DNA of 64,000 nucleotides from Bacteroidales bacterium (GTDB lineage Bacteria; Bacteroidota; Bacteroidia; Bacteroidales; WCHB1-69): NCBI GenBank assembly GCA_017525245.1, contig JAFXTE010000018.1, positions 1 to 64,000 of the forward strand, read 5' to 3'. Shown piece by piece: positions 8,316 to 18,900 of this stretch (position 1 is its first letter; each line of letters starts with the position of its first letter). The notes under the pieces were generated by a model. It saw only the letters and a program-made list of their open reading frames with translations, ran no database searches and was not told where the DNA came from. The position numbers and the translations under genes were made by a program.

Positions 8316-8789
8316 ATGGACATAAACATCACATCACCTTATGTCATCTCAAATGGAGATGGGCTTAACGTCATTATTCCTACAGACATCACTATAATTG
8401 AAGAATGCGGATTTCTTGGCATCGATGTCGAAACCATCATCCTTCCCGAAGACATCACCGCCATTGGCAGATGTGCCTTTTTAGGAGCACGGGTGAAAAA
8501 CATCGTTTTGCCGGACAGCCTCATAGAAATCGCCGAAGATGCCTTCAGCGGCTGTGTACTTCTGAAAAAAATCTATCTGCCGCCCAGACTCACCTCCATT
8601 GGTGCGCGCGCTTTTATGGGGTGCAGGAGTCTGACCGCCATTGAATTTCCAGCCGCATTAAGATATCTCGGAGATGAGGCTTTCGCCTTTTGCCGAGGAT
8701 TAAGTTCGGTGAAACTGCCAAAAACGATAACGCATATCGGGAAAGATGTTTTCCTCGGATGTCCGTTAGAAGAGACACCGAGCCATTGA
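8316..8789 (+). CDS. Small BspA-type leucine-rich repeat protein
   Basis: A 157-residue protein made of about five LRR_5 (BspA/TpLRR) units, seen as repeats of the form I-LP-x-(3-5)-IG-x-x-AF-x-G-C-x-x-L (for example IVLPDSLIEIAEDAFSGC and IEFPAALRYLGDEAFAFC). Such solenoids bind proteins or surfaces. Unlike most BspA-family members it has no signal peptide and no sorting domain, so it may be cytoplasmic or a truncated fragment of a larger surface protein. It converges on murF-alr with only 6 bases between the stop codons. Confidence 0.85.
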   Translation: MDINITSPYVISNGDGLNVIIPTDITIIEECGFLGIDVETIILPEDITAIGRCAFLGARVKNIVLPDSLIEIAEDAFSGCVLLKKIYLPPRLTSIGARAFMGCRSLTAIEFPAALRYLGDEAFAFCRGLSSVKLPKTITHIGKDVFLGCPLEETPSH

Positions 8790-8795
8790 CATCCA

Positions 8796-11252
8796 CTATT
8801 CCTGCACATACACGCGGGGAACGCGCTGCGAAATACGGGTCATCAGCTCATAACTGATCAAACCGGCGGCTTCCGCCATTTCCGACACCGTGTTGCCCTC
8901 GCCATAGACGATGACCTCATCGCCTTCATGTACACGCAAGCCCGTGATGTCCAACATGCACATGTCCATGCAGACTTTGCCGATGACAGGAACTTTCTGT
9001 CCCTGCACTAACACCTTGCCACGACCATTGCTAAGTTCGCGCGGATAACCATCTGCGTAGCCGATGGGGATGATGGCCACCTGTGTGTCGCGCTGCAGCT
9101 TCCATGTACGGTTGTAACCGACCGTTTCGCCCGCTGGAATCTGTTTGATTTGAGTAATAACAGTCTTGAGTGTCACTACGTTATGCAGTTTTAAAGCCAC
9201 ATCTGGAATTTCAGTGGAGCCGTACAGCTGAATACCGAGGCGCACCATGTCGAACTGCGCTTCCGGAAAACGGATGATACCCGCGCTGTTGAGGATGTGG
9301 CGGAGAATCTTGTGATCGAAGGCAGCACAGAGCACATCGGTCATGCGCCCGAAGAGGGCAATCTGCCGACGAGTGAAGGCATCTTCGGCGGGATCTTCGG
9401 CCGCAGCCAAATGAGAGAACACCGACGCGATGTGCAGTTTCGGATTGTTCTTCACAATTTCGATGAGCCGAGGAAGATCTTGTAAATCAAAGCCCAAACG
9501 ATGCATACCCGTATCCACTTTGATATGGATATTGAATTGCGGGATTTCCGGATGCCGCGCCAGCACTTCCTCCAACTGCTGCAAATAGAAGAAGTTGAAG
9601 ATTTCCGGTTCTAACCGATGGTTGACCATCACCTCGAAGCTGTGTGCTTCAGCACCCAACACGATAATTGGCGTATCAATGCGGCGTTTGCGCAGGCGAA
9701 CACCTTCGTCCGTATAGGCAACGGCCAGATAATCAACTCCTTGATCCAACAATGTATTGACCAATTCCACGTCACCGAGACCATACGAAGAGGCCTTCAC
9801 CATAGCCACCATTTTGGTGTCAGGGCGAAGACGATTGCGGTGGAAATTGAGGTTGTAGGCCAATGCGGGCAGGTTCACCTGCATGATGGTGAGATGGGTT
9901 TTATGCTGCAACGCATTAACTACCAGCTCAAAATGGAAGCTCCGCGCTCCCTTCACCAAAATGATCTCGTAGGAAATAGGCAGTTGTGGTAAATGGGCCA
10001 GCAAGTCAGCTGTGTCGTGGAAGAAGAGCTGCTCCTCCAAATCGAACACCCCTCTATAACCTTCAAAGCTGCTTCCTACAGCAATCAAACGGGAAATATG
10101 ATGCCGTTTCAGCTGCGCATTCAATTTTCGGAAATCCTCCTCCGTCAACTTTCCGACCTGCTCAAAATCGGAAATGACGAGTGTTTTCTTCGTCATCTGC
10201 GTTTGGGTGTCCAAAAAATTGAGTGCAGCCGACAAGGAATTAATATCCAAGCTATAAGTATCATTGACAATCACAGAATGGTTGCGGCCTTCCATAATCT
10301 CCAATCTCATGCTTATGTGGGAGAGCCTCCCCAGCCGGCTGTTAATTTCCTCGGGTTGGAATCCGACAACCAACAGTGTCACAATCACATGGGTAACATT
10401 TTCCAACGAAGCACTGTCAATGAACGGAACAGTGTAATCATAGCCAGCGATGGAAATATTGGTGCCGCCGGAAGAAGCAGTATGCATCTGCACGGGATAA
10501 GTGCTGCGGGAGTCACCCCAAGAGACCTTGTTGATGTGGGCATATTCCGGCAACTGGAGAATCATATTAAGCTCTTGATTATCATTGTGATAAATCAAGA
10601 CACTCACATTTTGGAAGAGTTTGAGTTTCTCTATAATCTTACGGTTATTGCTCGGGAAAAACTGTGCGTGCGCCGCCCCGATATTGGTGAGAATGCCAAT
10701 GGTGGGGTCGATGATTTCGGCCAAAGCGCGCATTTCGTTGGGCTTAGAAATCCCCGCCTCAAACACGGCAATGTCATGCTGGTCAGACATTTGCCAGACG
10801 GAGAGCGGCACTCCGAGACGGGAGTTATAGCTATCGGGGCTTTTCACCACCTTGAACTTGTCGTCCAAAATAGACGTGAGCCACTCCTTGACAATGGTTT
10901 TGCCGTTGCTGCCGGTAATGCCGATGACGGGGTAATGGAACTGTTGGCGATGCTTTTGCGCCAGCCGCTGCAACGCTGCCACGGAATCTTCCACGAAAAG
11001 GAAATTGGCATTCTCACATTGCACGTAGCTTTCCATCACCTTGGTTATCACAAAGTTGCGAACACCCATCTGATACAGGGAAGGGATATACAAGTGCCCG
11101 TCGTTCTTTTCCGTTTCGATGGCGAAGAAGAGGGTATGCTCCGGTGCGGTCACCTTGCGGCTGTCGATGGCCAGTTCCGTGATTTGGCACTCGGGTGATC
11201 CGAGAACAGTCTCTTTCGGCTCTATAAAAGCGATAATATCAGCCAGTTGCAT
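8796..11252 (-). CDS. murF-alr: Bifunctional MurF ligase / alanine racemase
   Basis: An 818-residue fusion. The N-terminal half (about 1-450) is MurF, which adds D-Ala-D-Ala to UDP-MurNAc-tripeptide: P-loop GITGSNGKT, GVPLSVWQ region, NIGAAHAQFF, and NDTYSLDINSL. The C-terminal half (about 455-818) is a PLP alanine racemase making D-Ala: AMVKASSYGLG with the PLP lysine, the KVDTGMHRLGF motif, and the catalytic tyrosine region IPIGYADGYPRELSNGRG. The fusion couples D-Ala supply to its use in peptidoglycan synthesis in the cytoplasm and is a known Bacteroidota arrangement. The start 5' of MQLADII fits a -7 box 27 bases upstream. Confidence 0.96.
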   Translation of the reverse strand: MQLADIIAFIEPKETVLGSPECQITELAIDSRKVTAPEHTLFFAIETEKNDGHLYIPSLYQMGVRNFVITKVMESYVQCENANFLFVEDSVAALQRLAQKHRQQFHYPVIGITGSNGKTIVKEWLTSILDDKFKVVKSPDSYNSRLGVPLSVWQMSDQHDIAVFEAGISKPNEMRALAEIIDPTIGILTNIGAAHAQFFPSNNRKIIEKLKLFQNVSVLIYHNDNQELNMILQLPEYAHINKVSWGDSRSTYPVQMHTASSGGTNISIAGYDYTVPFIDSASLENVTHVIVTLLVVGFQPEEINSRLGRLSHISMRLEIMEGRNHSVIVNDTYSLDINSLSAALNFLDTQTQMTKKTLVISDFEQVGKLTEEDFRKLNAQLKRHHISRLIAVGSSFEGYRGVFDLEEQLFFHDTADLLAHLPQLPISYEIILVKGARSFHFELVVNALQHKTHLTIMQVNLPALAYNLNFHRNRLRPDTKMVAMVKASSYGLGDVELVNTLLDQGVDYLAVAYTDEGVRLRKRRIDTPIIVLGAEAHSFEVMVNHRLEPEIFNFFYLQQLEEVLARHPEIPQFNIHIKVDTGMHRLGFDLQDLPRLIEIVKNNPKLHIASVFSHLAAAEDPAEDAFTRRQIALFGRMTDVLCAAFDHKILRHILNSAGIIRFPEAQFDMVRLGIQLYGSTEIPDVALKLHNVVTLKTVITQIKQIPAGETVGYNRTWKLQRDTQVAIIPIGYADGYPRELSNGRGKVLVQGQKVPVIGKVCMDMCMLDITGLRVHEGDEVIVYGEGNTVSEMAEAAGLISYELMTRISQRVPRVYVQE

Positions 11253-11279
11253 GCCCTATCTTCAATTAATTACAAGTCG

Positions 11280-11287
11280 CAAAGGTA
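11280..11287 (-). promoter_or_regulatory. -7 box of murF-alr
   Basis: TACCTTTG on the minus strand, 27 bases before the start codon; divergent from the truA promoter. Confidence 0.6.
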
Positions 11288-11356
11288 CAAAATAATCTTT
11301 TTATGGATATCTTATTTATGATAAAAAAGTGAAAATCTGAAATCCATGAAAAATCG

Positions 11357-11364
11357 TACTTTTG
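11357..11364 (+). promoter_or_regulatory. -7 box of truA
   Basis: TACTTTTG ends 22 bases before the truA start codon, implying a leader of roughly 15 bases. Confidence 0.6.
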
Positions 11365-11386
11365 CGGCCTGATTTTTCCAAAAAAG

Positions 11387-12145
11387 ATGCGCTACTTCCT
11401 CCACTTGGCATATAACGGTTCCGCGTTCTTCGGCTGGCAGATCCAACCGAACCACCCGTCTGTGCAAGAGACATTGGAGACCTGCCTGTCGCTGCTGCTG
11501 CACGAGGAGCGTGTGGCGGTCACCGGCTGTGGCCGCACTGACACCGGCGTGCATGCCAGCTCCTACTACGCCCACTTCGACACCGAGAAGGCCTTCTCCC
11601 CAAACGAATGCCGACAACTGGTCCACAAGCTCAACAACTTCCTGCCGAAGGAGATCGTCATCTTCGACCTGTTCGAGGTGGCTCCGGACCTGCACGCCCG
11701 TTTCGACGCCGAGAGCCGCACCTACCAGTACCACGTCTGTACCCGCAAAGATCCCTTCAAGCTCCAGTTCGCTTACCACTGCCACCGTTCCATCGACGTG
11801 GAGAAAATGAACGAGGCGGCGGCATTACTCCTTCAGAATGAAGACTTTACCAGTTTCTCGAAAGTGCATACGCAAGTCAACAACTTCATCTGCCACGTTA
11901 CAGAAGCACACTGGGACCATGTGGGTGACGAACTCATCTTCACCGTCACGGCAAACCGCTTCCTGCGCAACATGGTCAGGGCGCTCGTGGGCACTTTGTT
12001 AGAAGTCGGCTTCGGCAAACTCACTATCCAAGATTTCCAAAACATTATCAACCAAAAAGATAGATGTGCGGCAAAAACTTCCGTTCCGGCGAATGCACTA
12101 TTTTTGACGGAAGTGCGTTATCCTCGAATGCTGAATGATGAATGA
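11387..12145 (+). CDS. truA: tRNA pseudouridine(38-40) synthase TruA
   Basis: A 252-residue cytoplasmic enzyme converting uridines 38-40 of the tRNA anticodon arm to pseudouridine. The opening MRYFLHLAYNGSAFFGWQ, catalytic D52 in GCGRTDTGVHA, the RTYQYHV strand and the C-terminal NRFLRNMVRALVGTLLEVG motif are all characteristic, and the length is normal. The final residues (MLNDE) and the stop codon are part of a heptamer array that continues to the start codon of the next gene, so the extreme C-terminus is repeat-encoded. Confidence 0.96.
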   Translation: MRYFLHLAYNGSAFFGWQIQPNHPSVQETLETCLSLLLHEERVAVTGCGRTDTGVHASSYYAHFDTEKAFSPNECRQLVHKLNNFLPKEIVIFDLFEVAPDLHARFDAESRTYQYHVCTRKDPFKLQFAYHCHRSIDVEKMNEAAALLLQNEDFTSFSKVHTQVNNFICHVTEAHWDHVGDELIFTVTANRFLRNMVRALVGTLLEVGFGKLTIQDFQNIINQKDRCAAKTSVPANALFLTEVRYPRMLNDE

Positions 12146-12190
12146 TGAATAATGGATGCCGAATAATGAATAATGAATTATGAATTAAAA
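12128..12190. repeat. Heptamer array spanning stop-to-start between two genes
   Basis: Nine degenerate 7-base units related to ATGAATA (ATGATGA, ATAATGA, ATTATGA and variants). The array includes the truA stop codon (12143-12145) and reaches the ATG of the next gene at 12190, so the complete intergenic spacer is repeat. Confidence 0.85.
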
Positions 12191-13677
12191 TGGGTCACTA
12201 TAGAAACATACTAGTAACTACAATTTATTTGATATTAGCGTTAATGCTGACATTCACCCTCCCATCTTGTCACCGCAACAACAACGTGGAGGCGAATCTT
12301 GAGTTCTCAGCGGACACGGTGTTGTTCGACACAGTGTTCACCACCGTGACATCGAGTACGCGCATGTTCACCGTGCGCAACACTACAGGTGCGGCCACGG
12401 AAGTCGATATCGCGCTGGCGGGTGGCAAACAGTCCTACTACAGTATCAACGTGGATGGCGTGGCGGGCACCGAGTTCCACAATGTGGAGATTCCCGCACA
12501 CGACAGCATCTTTGTCTTCGTGAAGGTCAACATCGACCCCACCAATCAAAACACACCCTATTTAGTGACTGATTCAATAATGTTTTACCAGAAAAACTGC
12601 ACCCAGACTGTGCAGTTGGTGGCCTTCGGACAAGACGCGCACTTCATCGTCCCCAACCATGGTTCCGCTTCAATGCCCTACCGGATTATCGCACATACGA
12701 ACGAACACGTCCACTGGACCAATGACAAGCCGTGGGTGATTTATGGCTGGGCAGTAGTGGATTCTCTCGGCAAACTTACCATTGATCCTGGCACGAAAGT
12801 ATATGTACACCACGGTGGCGGCATTTGGGTCTATCGCTACGGCAACATCCACATCAACGGCACATTGGAAGAACCCGTGACCATCACCGGTGACCGTTTG
12901 GAACCATTCTTCGCCCGCGACTACGCACAATGGAATGCACTTTGGATTAATGAGGGCAGCGAGGACAACCTCATCGAAAACGCCATCATTTCAAATTCCT
13001 CGTATGGTATTCATTTAGAATCACTTGAAGAGTTCACTGGCAACAAAACCATTATCAACAATTCGGTTATCCACAACAACCAGATAATGGGCATCCGAGC
13101 GGAGGGCGCTGTCTTGGAGATGAACAACTGCCAAGTCAGTAACAACGGCCAATACAGTCTTGCTCTGATGGTAGGCGACTTCACCCTCAACCACGTAACC
13201 GTGGCCAACTACTTCACACAATCCTCTCGCAAATCGCCTGCCGTCGCCTTAACTAACAATTTCGAAAAGACAGAAGTTGTTGGTGGATCGGCAGTTAACG
13301 TCACCTATCTTGGCGATGCGAATGCCACTTTCAACAATTGTATCATCTACGGAGCCACCGAGAATGAATTTGGCACTGGTAAACAAAACGGTGCAGCGCT
13401 GAACTACACTTTCCATAACTGCATAGTGAAACGGGATAGCATCCATAACGAACACTTTATCAACTGTTTCAACAAAGATCCCAAATTCATCGCCACTTAC
13501 GGTCAGAACTACAACATTGAGGAGAGTTCCCCCGCTGTGGACGCAGGAATGACCGGATTGGGCATCACCACCGACATTCTCGGCCGCCCGCGAAACGGCA
13601 TTCCTGATATTGGAGCGTATGAGTATTATCCTGTGCCGGAAGAAAAATCTGGCGTCAGAAACAGTGGTCGCTATTGA
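12190..13677 (+). CDS. Beta-helix lipoprotein with choice-of-anchor-Q-like C-terminus
   Basis: A 495-residue protein with a lipoprotein signal peptide (lipobox TLPSC, Cys27). Residues about 40-165 look like an Ig-like beta-sandwich (TVFTTVTSSTRMFTVRN). From about 185 to 440 there is a right-handed parallel beta-helix of the pectate-lyase type, shown by recurring Asn-rich coils such as ENAIISNSSYGIHLES and INNSVIHNNQIMGIRAEG. It ends SPAVDAGMTGLG...RNGIPDIGAYEY, the signature shared with two domains of the giant protein at 39004. Probably a surface-exposed carbohydrate-binding or structural lipoprotein; no catalytic residues can be assigned. Confidence 0.85.
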   Translation: MGHYRNILVTTIYLILALMLTFTLPSCHRNNNVEANLEFSADTVLFDTVFTTVTSSTRMFTVRNTTGAATEVDIALAGGKQSYYSINVDGVAGTEFHNVEIPAHDSIFVFVKVNIDPTNQNTPYLVTDSIMFYQKNCTQTVQLVAFGQDAHFIVPNHGSASMPYRIIAHTNEHVHWTNDKPWVIYGWAVVDSLGKLTIDPGTKVYVHHGGGIWVYRYGNIHINGTLEEPVTITGDRLEPFFARDYAQWNALWINEGSEDNLIENAIISNSSYGIHLESLEEFTGNKTIINNSVIHNNQIMGIRAEGAVLEMNNCQVSNNGQYSLALMVGDFTLNHVTVANYFTQSSRKSPAVALTNNFEKTEVVGGSAVNVTYLGDANATFNNCIIYGATENEFGTGKQNGAALNYTFHNCIVKRDSIHNEHFINCFNKDPKFIATYGQNYNIEESSPAVDAGMTGLGITTDILGRPRNGIPDIGAYEYYPVPEEKSGVRNSGRY

Positions 13678-13725
13678 CAAATCAGACACCGCGAATAAAC
13701 TGACATACGATTTCGGAATAATTAT

Positions 13726-13733
13726 TACCTTTG
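13726..13733 (+). promoter_or_regulatory. -7 box of dpp7
   Basis: TACCTTTG, 21 bases before the chosen start codon at 13755. Confidence 0.6.
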
Positions 13734-13754
13734 CATTTTCAAATAAACACCCTT

Positions 13755-15893
13755 ATGATTAAGAAAATCAACCTTTTATGCATCGCTTTGATGATGCTTG
13801 TTATGGGCGTCCGTGCCGATGAAGGTATGTGGCTCCCCTATTCCATCAATGGCCGGAATTTGGCGGATATGCAGCGGCTCGGCTGCAAATTGACCGCCGA
13901 ACAGATCTTCAGCTTCAACCAGCCCAGCCTCAAAGACGCCATCGTGCAGTTCGGCGGCGGCTGCACCGGCGAGCTGATTTCCCCTGAGGGACTGCTGCTC
14001 ACCAACCACCACTGCGGACTTTCCTATGTGCAATCCCATGCTTCCGTGGAACACGACTACCTACAGGACGGTTTCTGGGCCCGCAGCAAAGCCGAAGAAC
14101 TCCCCAACGAAGGACTTACCGTCTCTTTCCTCGCCTACATTGAGGATGTCACCACGGCAATCCTGAAAGGTGTCACCGACGACATGTCCGAGGCCGACCG
14201 TGCCGCGAAAATTTCGGAGAACGGCAAGAAGCTGACCCTCGAACGCAAAGGCAAACGCGATGTGGAGGTGGAAATCGTGCCGTTCTACCACGGCAACCAA
14301 TACATCTTGTTCGAATACGACGTCTATAGGGATGTCCGCCTCGTGGCCTGTCCGCCGTGGGGTATCGGCAAGTTCGGTGCCGACACCGACAACTGGACGT
14401 GGCCGCGCCACAAGGGCGACTTCTGCATCTTCCGTGTCTATACCGCCCCCGATGGTTCTCCCGCCAAGTACAGCAAAGACAATGTACCCATGAAATCGAA
14501 GCACTTCCTGCCGATTTCGCTGAAGGGAGTGCAACCCGGCGACTACACGATGATTCTCGGTTATCCCGGCAGCACCGACCGCTACTCTGCCTCCGGCGCC
14601 GTGAAGAACGTTATTGACCTCGAAGGACCCGCCATCGTGGATTGCCGTACCACCAAGTTAGAGCAGTACCGCAAGCACATGGACGCCGACCCCGCCGTCT
14701 TCATCCAATATGCCTCCAAACAGGCCAGCGTCAGCAACTATTGGAAATATTACATCGGTCAGGTGAAACAGCTGAAGCGCAACAAAGTGTATGAGAAACG
14801 TTTGGAGCAGGAGCAGGCTTTCCGTCAGTGGGCCGCGCAGGATAAAAACCGCAAAGCCAAATACGACGGCATTTTTGATGAGATGGACAAGTATTGGGAC
14901 TACCAGTCACAGTTCACCAAGGCTTTGATCTATTACCGCGAGGCGGGGTGGCGTGGCGGCGAGGCTGTCGCTTTTGCGATGAAATTCAGAGCGTTGAATT
15001 ATGCCCTTGAAAAGAAGGCGCCGCAGGAAAAAATCGACGCGTCCATCAAGAGCCTGAAATCTGCCGCAAAGGACTTCTTCAAGGATTACAACAAGCAACT
15101 GGACCGCGACGTGACGATTGCGCTGCTGAACCTTTTCTACAAAAATGTGGACCGCAACATGCAGTGTGGCTCCCTCCGAAAAGGAGACAAGACGGGCGGC
15201 GACTTCACCGCTTTTGTGGACAACGCCTTTGCAAAATCCATTTTTGTGGATGCCGACAAACTGAACACATGGTTCGACCGTCCGAAATCGCTTTCGAAGG
15301 ACCCGATTTTCGCGTTGATGCTGGATTTTGTGGAAACCTACATCGAATTCACTAACGTTGCCAACAAAGTGAACTGCAGCCGTGCCGACCGCCTCTACAT
15401 GGAGGGCTTAATGGAGATGCAGAAAGACCGCAACTTCTATCCCGATGCCAACTTCACCATGCGCCTCACCTACGGCAGCGTGCAGGACTGCCAACCGGCG
15501 GACGCCATCACCTATAACTACATCACCACCCTCGATGGCGTGATGGCCAAGTATAAACCCGGCAACTGGGAGTTTGACGTGCCGCAAGACCTCATCAAGC
15601 TGTGGGAAAACCACGATTACGGCCGCTATGCCGACAAAAACGGTGATCTGGTCGTCAACTTCATCACCACCAACGATATTACGGGAGGTAACTCCGGCAG
15701 CCCCGTCATCGATGCGCAAGGCAACCTCATTGGCCTTGCCTTCGACGGCAACTGGGAAGCCATGAGCGGCGACATCGCTTTCGAAAATGAAGTCCAGCGC
15801 ACCATCTGCATGGATATGCGTTACCTGCTTTTCATCATCGACAAGATGGCCAACGCCCAGAACCTGATGCAGGAGCTGAAGATTGTGCAATAA
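13755..15893 (+). CDS. dpp7: S46-family dipeptidyl peptidase (DPP7 type)
   Basis: A 712-residue periplasmic serine exopeptidase of family S46, removing dipeptides from peptide N-termini. After signal peptide MIKKINLLCIALMMLVMGVRA comes DEGMWLPYSI, the family opening. The catalytic His is in LLTNHHCG and the catalytic Ser in TGGNSGSPVI. In the specificity region the sequence reads FDGNWEAMSGD; from memory, Gly at this site marks DPP7 (hydrophobic P1) whereas Arg marks the acidic-specific DPP11, so DPP7 is inferred. The ATG at 13755 is preferred over an in-frame upstream ATG because the latter lies at the promoter. A strong terminator follows. Confidence 0.94.
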   Translation: MIKKINLLCIALMMLVMGVRADEGMWLPYSINGRNLADMQRLGCKLTAEQIFSFNQPSLKDAIVQFGGGCTGELISPEGLLLTNHHCGLSYVQSHASVEHDYLQDGFWARSKAEELPNEGLTVSFLAYIEDVTTAILKGVTDDMSEADRAAKISENGKKLTLERKGKRDVEVEIVPFYHGNQYILFEYDVYRDVRLVACPPWGIGKFGADTDNWTWPRHKGDFCIFRVYTAPDGSPAKYSKDNVPMKSKHFLPISLKGVQPGDYTMILGYPGSTDRYSASGAVKNVIDLEGPAIVDCRTTKLEQYRKHMDADPAVFIQYASKQASVSNYWKYYIGQVKQLKRNKVYEKRLEQEQAFRQWAAQDKNRKAKYDGIFDEMDKYWDYQSQFTKALIYYREAGWRGGEAVAFAMKFRALNYALEKKAPQEKIDASIKSLKSAAKDFFKDYNKQLDRDVTIALLNLFYKNVDRNMQCGSLRKGDKTGGDFTAFVDNAFAKSIFVDADKLNTWFDRPKSLSKDPIFALMLDFVETYIEFTNVANKVNCSRADRLYMEGLMEMQKDRNFYPDANFTMRLTYGSVQDCQPADAITYNYITTLDGVMAKYKPGNWEFDVPQDLIKLWENHDYGRYADKNGDLVVNFITTNDITGGNSGSPVIDAQGNLIGLAFDGNWEAMSGDIAFENEVQRTICMDMRYLLFIIDKMANAQNLMQELKIVQ

Positions 15894-15920
15894 TTGAAGA
15901 GACACTGTTACAATTAAAGA

Positions 15921-15955
15921 GGGATGCCGCAATGCGGCATCCCTTCTTTCTTTTG
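15921..15955. terminator. Palindromic terminator between convergent genes
   Basis: A perfect 10-bp stem (GGGATGCCGC at 15921-15930 with GCGGCATCCC at 15934-15943) is followed by TTCTTTCTTTT. It terminates dpp7 and, less ideally, could serve the minus-strand gene. Confidence 0.8.
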
Positions 15956-15979
15956 CCAGTTAGCGAATGCGATTCGCCA

Positions 15980-18900
15980 CTACTGGAAGGCGTTCTCGCT
16001 CAAGCCGTCGCCGGAGATGGCAAGGCGCGACATGTAAGACGGGGCCTCTTTGCCGAGGTACTTATCGACGTAGATCTTGGCGAGGTACTGTCCCAACATA
16101 AAGCCATGGCCGCGCATACCGACCAACAGACCATGCTCCGGATCCACGATGTAGCGCGGCTCGGTGTAGTAACCTGCCCACGTGGCCTGGAAGCTGACGT
16201 TCTTCAGCTGCGGAATCCAGTCGATGAACATCTCTGCACAAACCTGCAGGAACTCCTGTGTGTTGTACTTCAGTTCCTTTCCGGCCTGCTGCTGTTCGGT
16301 CGCGGGCGACGCGCAGCCGATGATCTGGCCAGTCTCCGCAAACTGCTGACCATAGACGGCGGAGAAGCCTTTGTACTTCCGACGGTCGATGAGCATGTCC
16401 AAAGAGTCGCCGTCCTTACCCAACATCGGCAAACGATGCGTGATAAATGCTTGGTGCTTAATGGGATACAAGCCGAGATACATGCCCAACTGCTCCGCGA
16501 ACTTGTTGGCGCTCGGTCCGAGGGAGTTCACGAAATGCTCGCAATGGTATTCCACGTACTCTTTGTCGTGGGTCTTCACCAACGCCATGAAACCCTTGGC
16601 GGTCTTGCGCACCTCTAACAGACGGGTGTCCTCCAGCAGCACGCCGCCGTGCTCAATGGCGATGTTGCGGATGTAGTTGATGGTGGGACCCGGCGTGGCC
16701 TGCCAGCACGCATTGGTGATGCAGGCAGCCTGATAGGTGTTGAGGTTCGGGTTGAAGTAGGGTGAAACCTCCTTCACGAAGTCCTTCTTATCGACCATGT
16801 AGCCGTCGCTCCATTCGAGGGATTTCTCCAACGCCTTGTAATTGGCTTCGTCGTGGGCGAACCCGACATAGCGGGTCGGCTTGTAGTTAATGTTGGTGAC
16901 CTTCTGGATGGATTCGAAGATGGCGCGGTTGTGTTCCGCGATGTCGGCGATTTCCGGTACGGAGAAGCTGGGACGGCCGCCACCGATGCAGCGCCAGGAG
17001 GAGCCGCGTTCGGCGTTGCAGAGCACCACCTTCTTGCCGGCCTCGGCGAAGTAACGGAAGAGGCCGCTGCCCGTGATGCCGCCGCCCGCCACGAAGACGT
17101 CGCACTCGACCTTCTTGGTCGGGTGGCCGTTGACGTTCGTCACGAAGACTTCGGGCTTGTCGTTCGGGCAGAGTTCGCCGATGTTGAGCTGAGAGGAGAG
17201 CGGGCCGCGCGGGGTGGCGTCGCCCACGACTTCCACACCGTGGCCAGCCAGCAGCAGCTTCACGCGCGGGATGCAGCGTTTGCCACGGCACGGACCCATG
17301 CCGATGCGGGTGATGTGTTTCAACTCATCCACGGAGATGATCTTCTTGCCCTTCACGGCCTCGAGAATAGTCTCAATTTTCACGTCGTCGCAATGGCAGA
17401 CGAAGGCGGGATCTTCTTCTTTCTTATCCAGCTTTTGCCAGTTCAGCGGTTCGGGATAGTTCTCCTTCAGGATGAAACCGGTAACGTTCATCATTGCTTC
17501 ACCACTGATATCCAGGGCTTTCACGCGGGCGACGTGCGTCTTGTTCTCGCCCTTCGTAATTTTTTCGATGATGCCTTCGCCGACCTTCTGGCCGTTGTCA
17601 TCCACCAAGAAAACCTCGGCGTTCTCCTGCGTATCGTACTCAAACGGCAGGAAGAGCCAATTCTTCGGAATGTTGTAGCCGAAGAGGGCCAAGCCGGGAC
17701 AGTGGTTGACGCACTTCATACAGCCGATACACTTGTCGTAATCAATCTGCGGCACGTGGTTGGTAGCGATTTTGGTGATGGCACCCTGCGGGCAGGCGAA
17801 CGTGCAAGGGTTGCAGGCGAAACCATAGAGACAGTCGGCCATGACGAACGGCTTCTGCAGACGATCGCCGGCAGGACGGTTGGGTTTCTCGAGCACGCGC
17901 ACCGGATGTTGCTGGGAGTCAGCGTAATCCTTGGTCACGGCGAGGTAGTCGTCGTAGTTGAAGCGCACGTTCAGGGCCTGGGCGATCTCCATGGCGGCTT
18001 GTTTGCCGCGCAGCACGGCGCAGGTGCCCTCACCCACGCGGGTGGCGTCGCCAATGCCGTAGGTGTTGAGCCCGAAAGTGACCTTGCCCTTTTCAAGGAT
18101 GAGGTTGTCAGGCTTCAGACCGGTACATATATTAATAAGGTCGATGTCTTTGATGACCTGTTCCGTGCCGGGCACGGGCTGGAAGTTCTTGCATTCGGCA
18201 ATCACCGCACCGATCACGCCAGTATGATCCTCGTTGGGGATGGCTTTCAGCAGCGTATGGGAAGTGATGATGGGGATGCCGAGACGGCGCACACGGTTGG
18301 CCTGCACCGGAAATCCACCCTCGTGGTCCATGGCCTCAACGATGGCCACTACTTTCGCGCCTGCCTGCACGGCTTGGTACGACGTGAGGTAGCCGATATT
18401 GCCGGCACCGATGGTGAGGATGCGCTTGCCGAGGAGCGTGTGCTGCAGGTTCATCATCTTCTGCACAACAGCGGCGGTATAGACGCCCGGCAGATCATCG
18501 TTCTCGAAGGTGGGCATGAACGGGAACGCGCCCGTAGCCACGACGAGGAAGTTGGCATCCACGAAGAAGATGCTGCCGTCCTCCATATTCTTGGCGGCCA
18601 CGCGCTTGCCTTCGAGGATGTCCCACACAGTGCTGTTGAGCAGAATGCCGGAGTGGTCGTCGCCGGCGAGCGTCTTGGCGATGTCGAAACCGCGCATGCC
18701 GCCGTACTTCTGCTCCTTCTCGAAGAAGAAGAACTGGTGGGTCTGCATGGTGAACTGTCCGCCGATGCGATCGTTGTTGTCGATGACGATGTTGGGGATG
18801 CCGAACTTGTTGAGTTGTTCGCGGCAGGCGAGGCCGGCGGGACCCGCACCGATGATGGCGACCTCGGTCTTATAGACTTTCGGGGCAGCGGCGGGTTTGT

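Noticed and set aside
8126-8368. 80-codon GTG-initiated frame before the leucine-rich gene
   Set aside because: Overlaps the recognised gene in another frame, shows no motif, and its end is translated from LRR-coding bases.
9993-11198. 401-codon open frame antisense to murF-alr
   Set aside because: The opposite strand encodes clear MurF motifs; this frame has none and no promoter.
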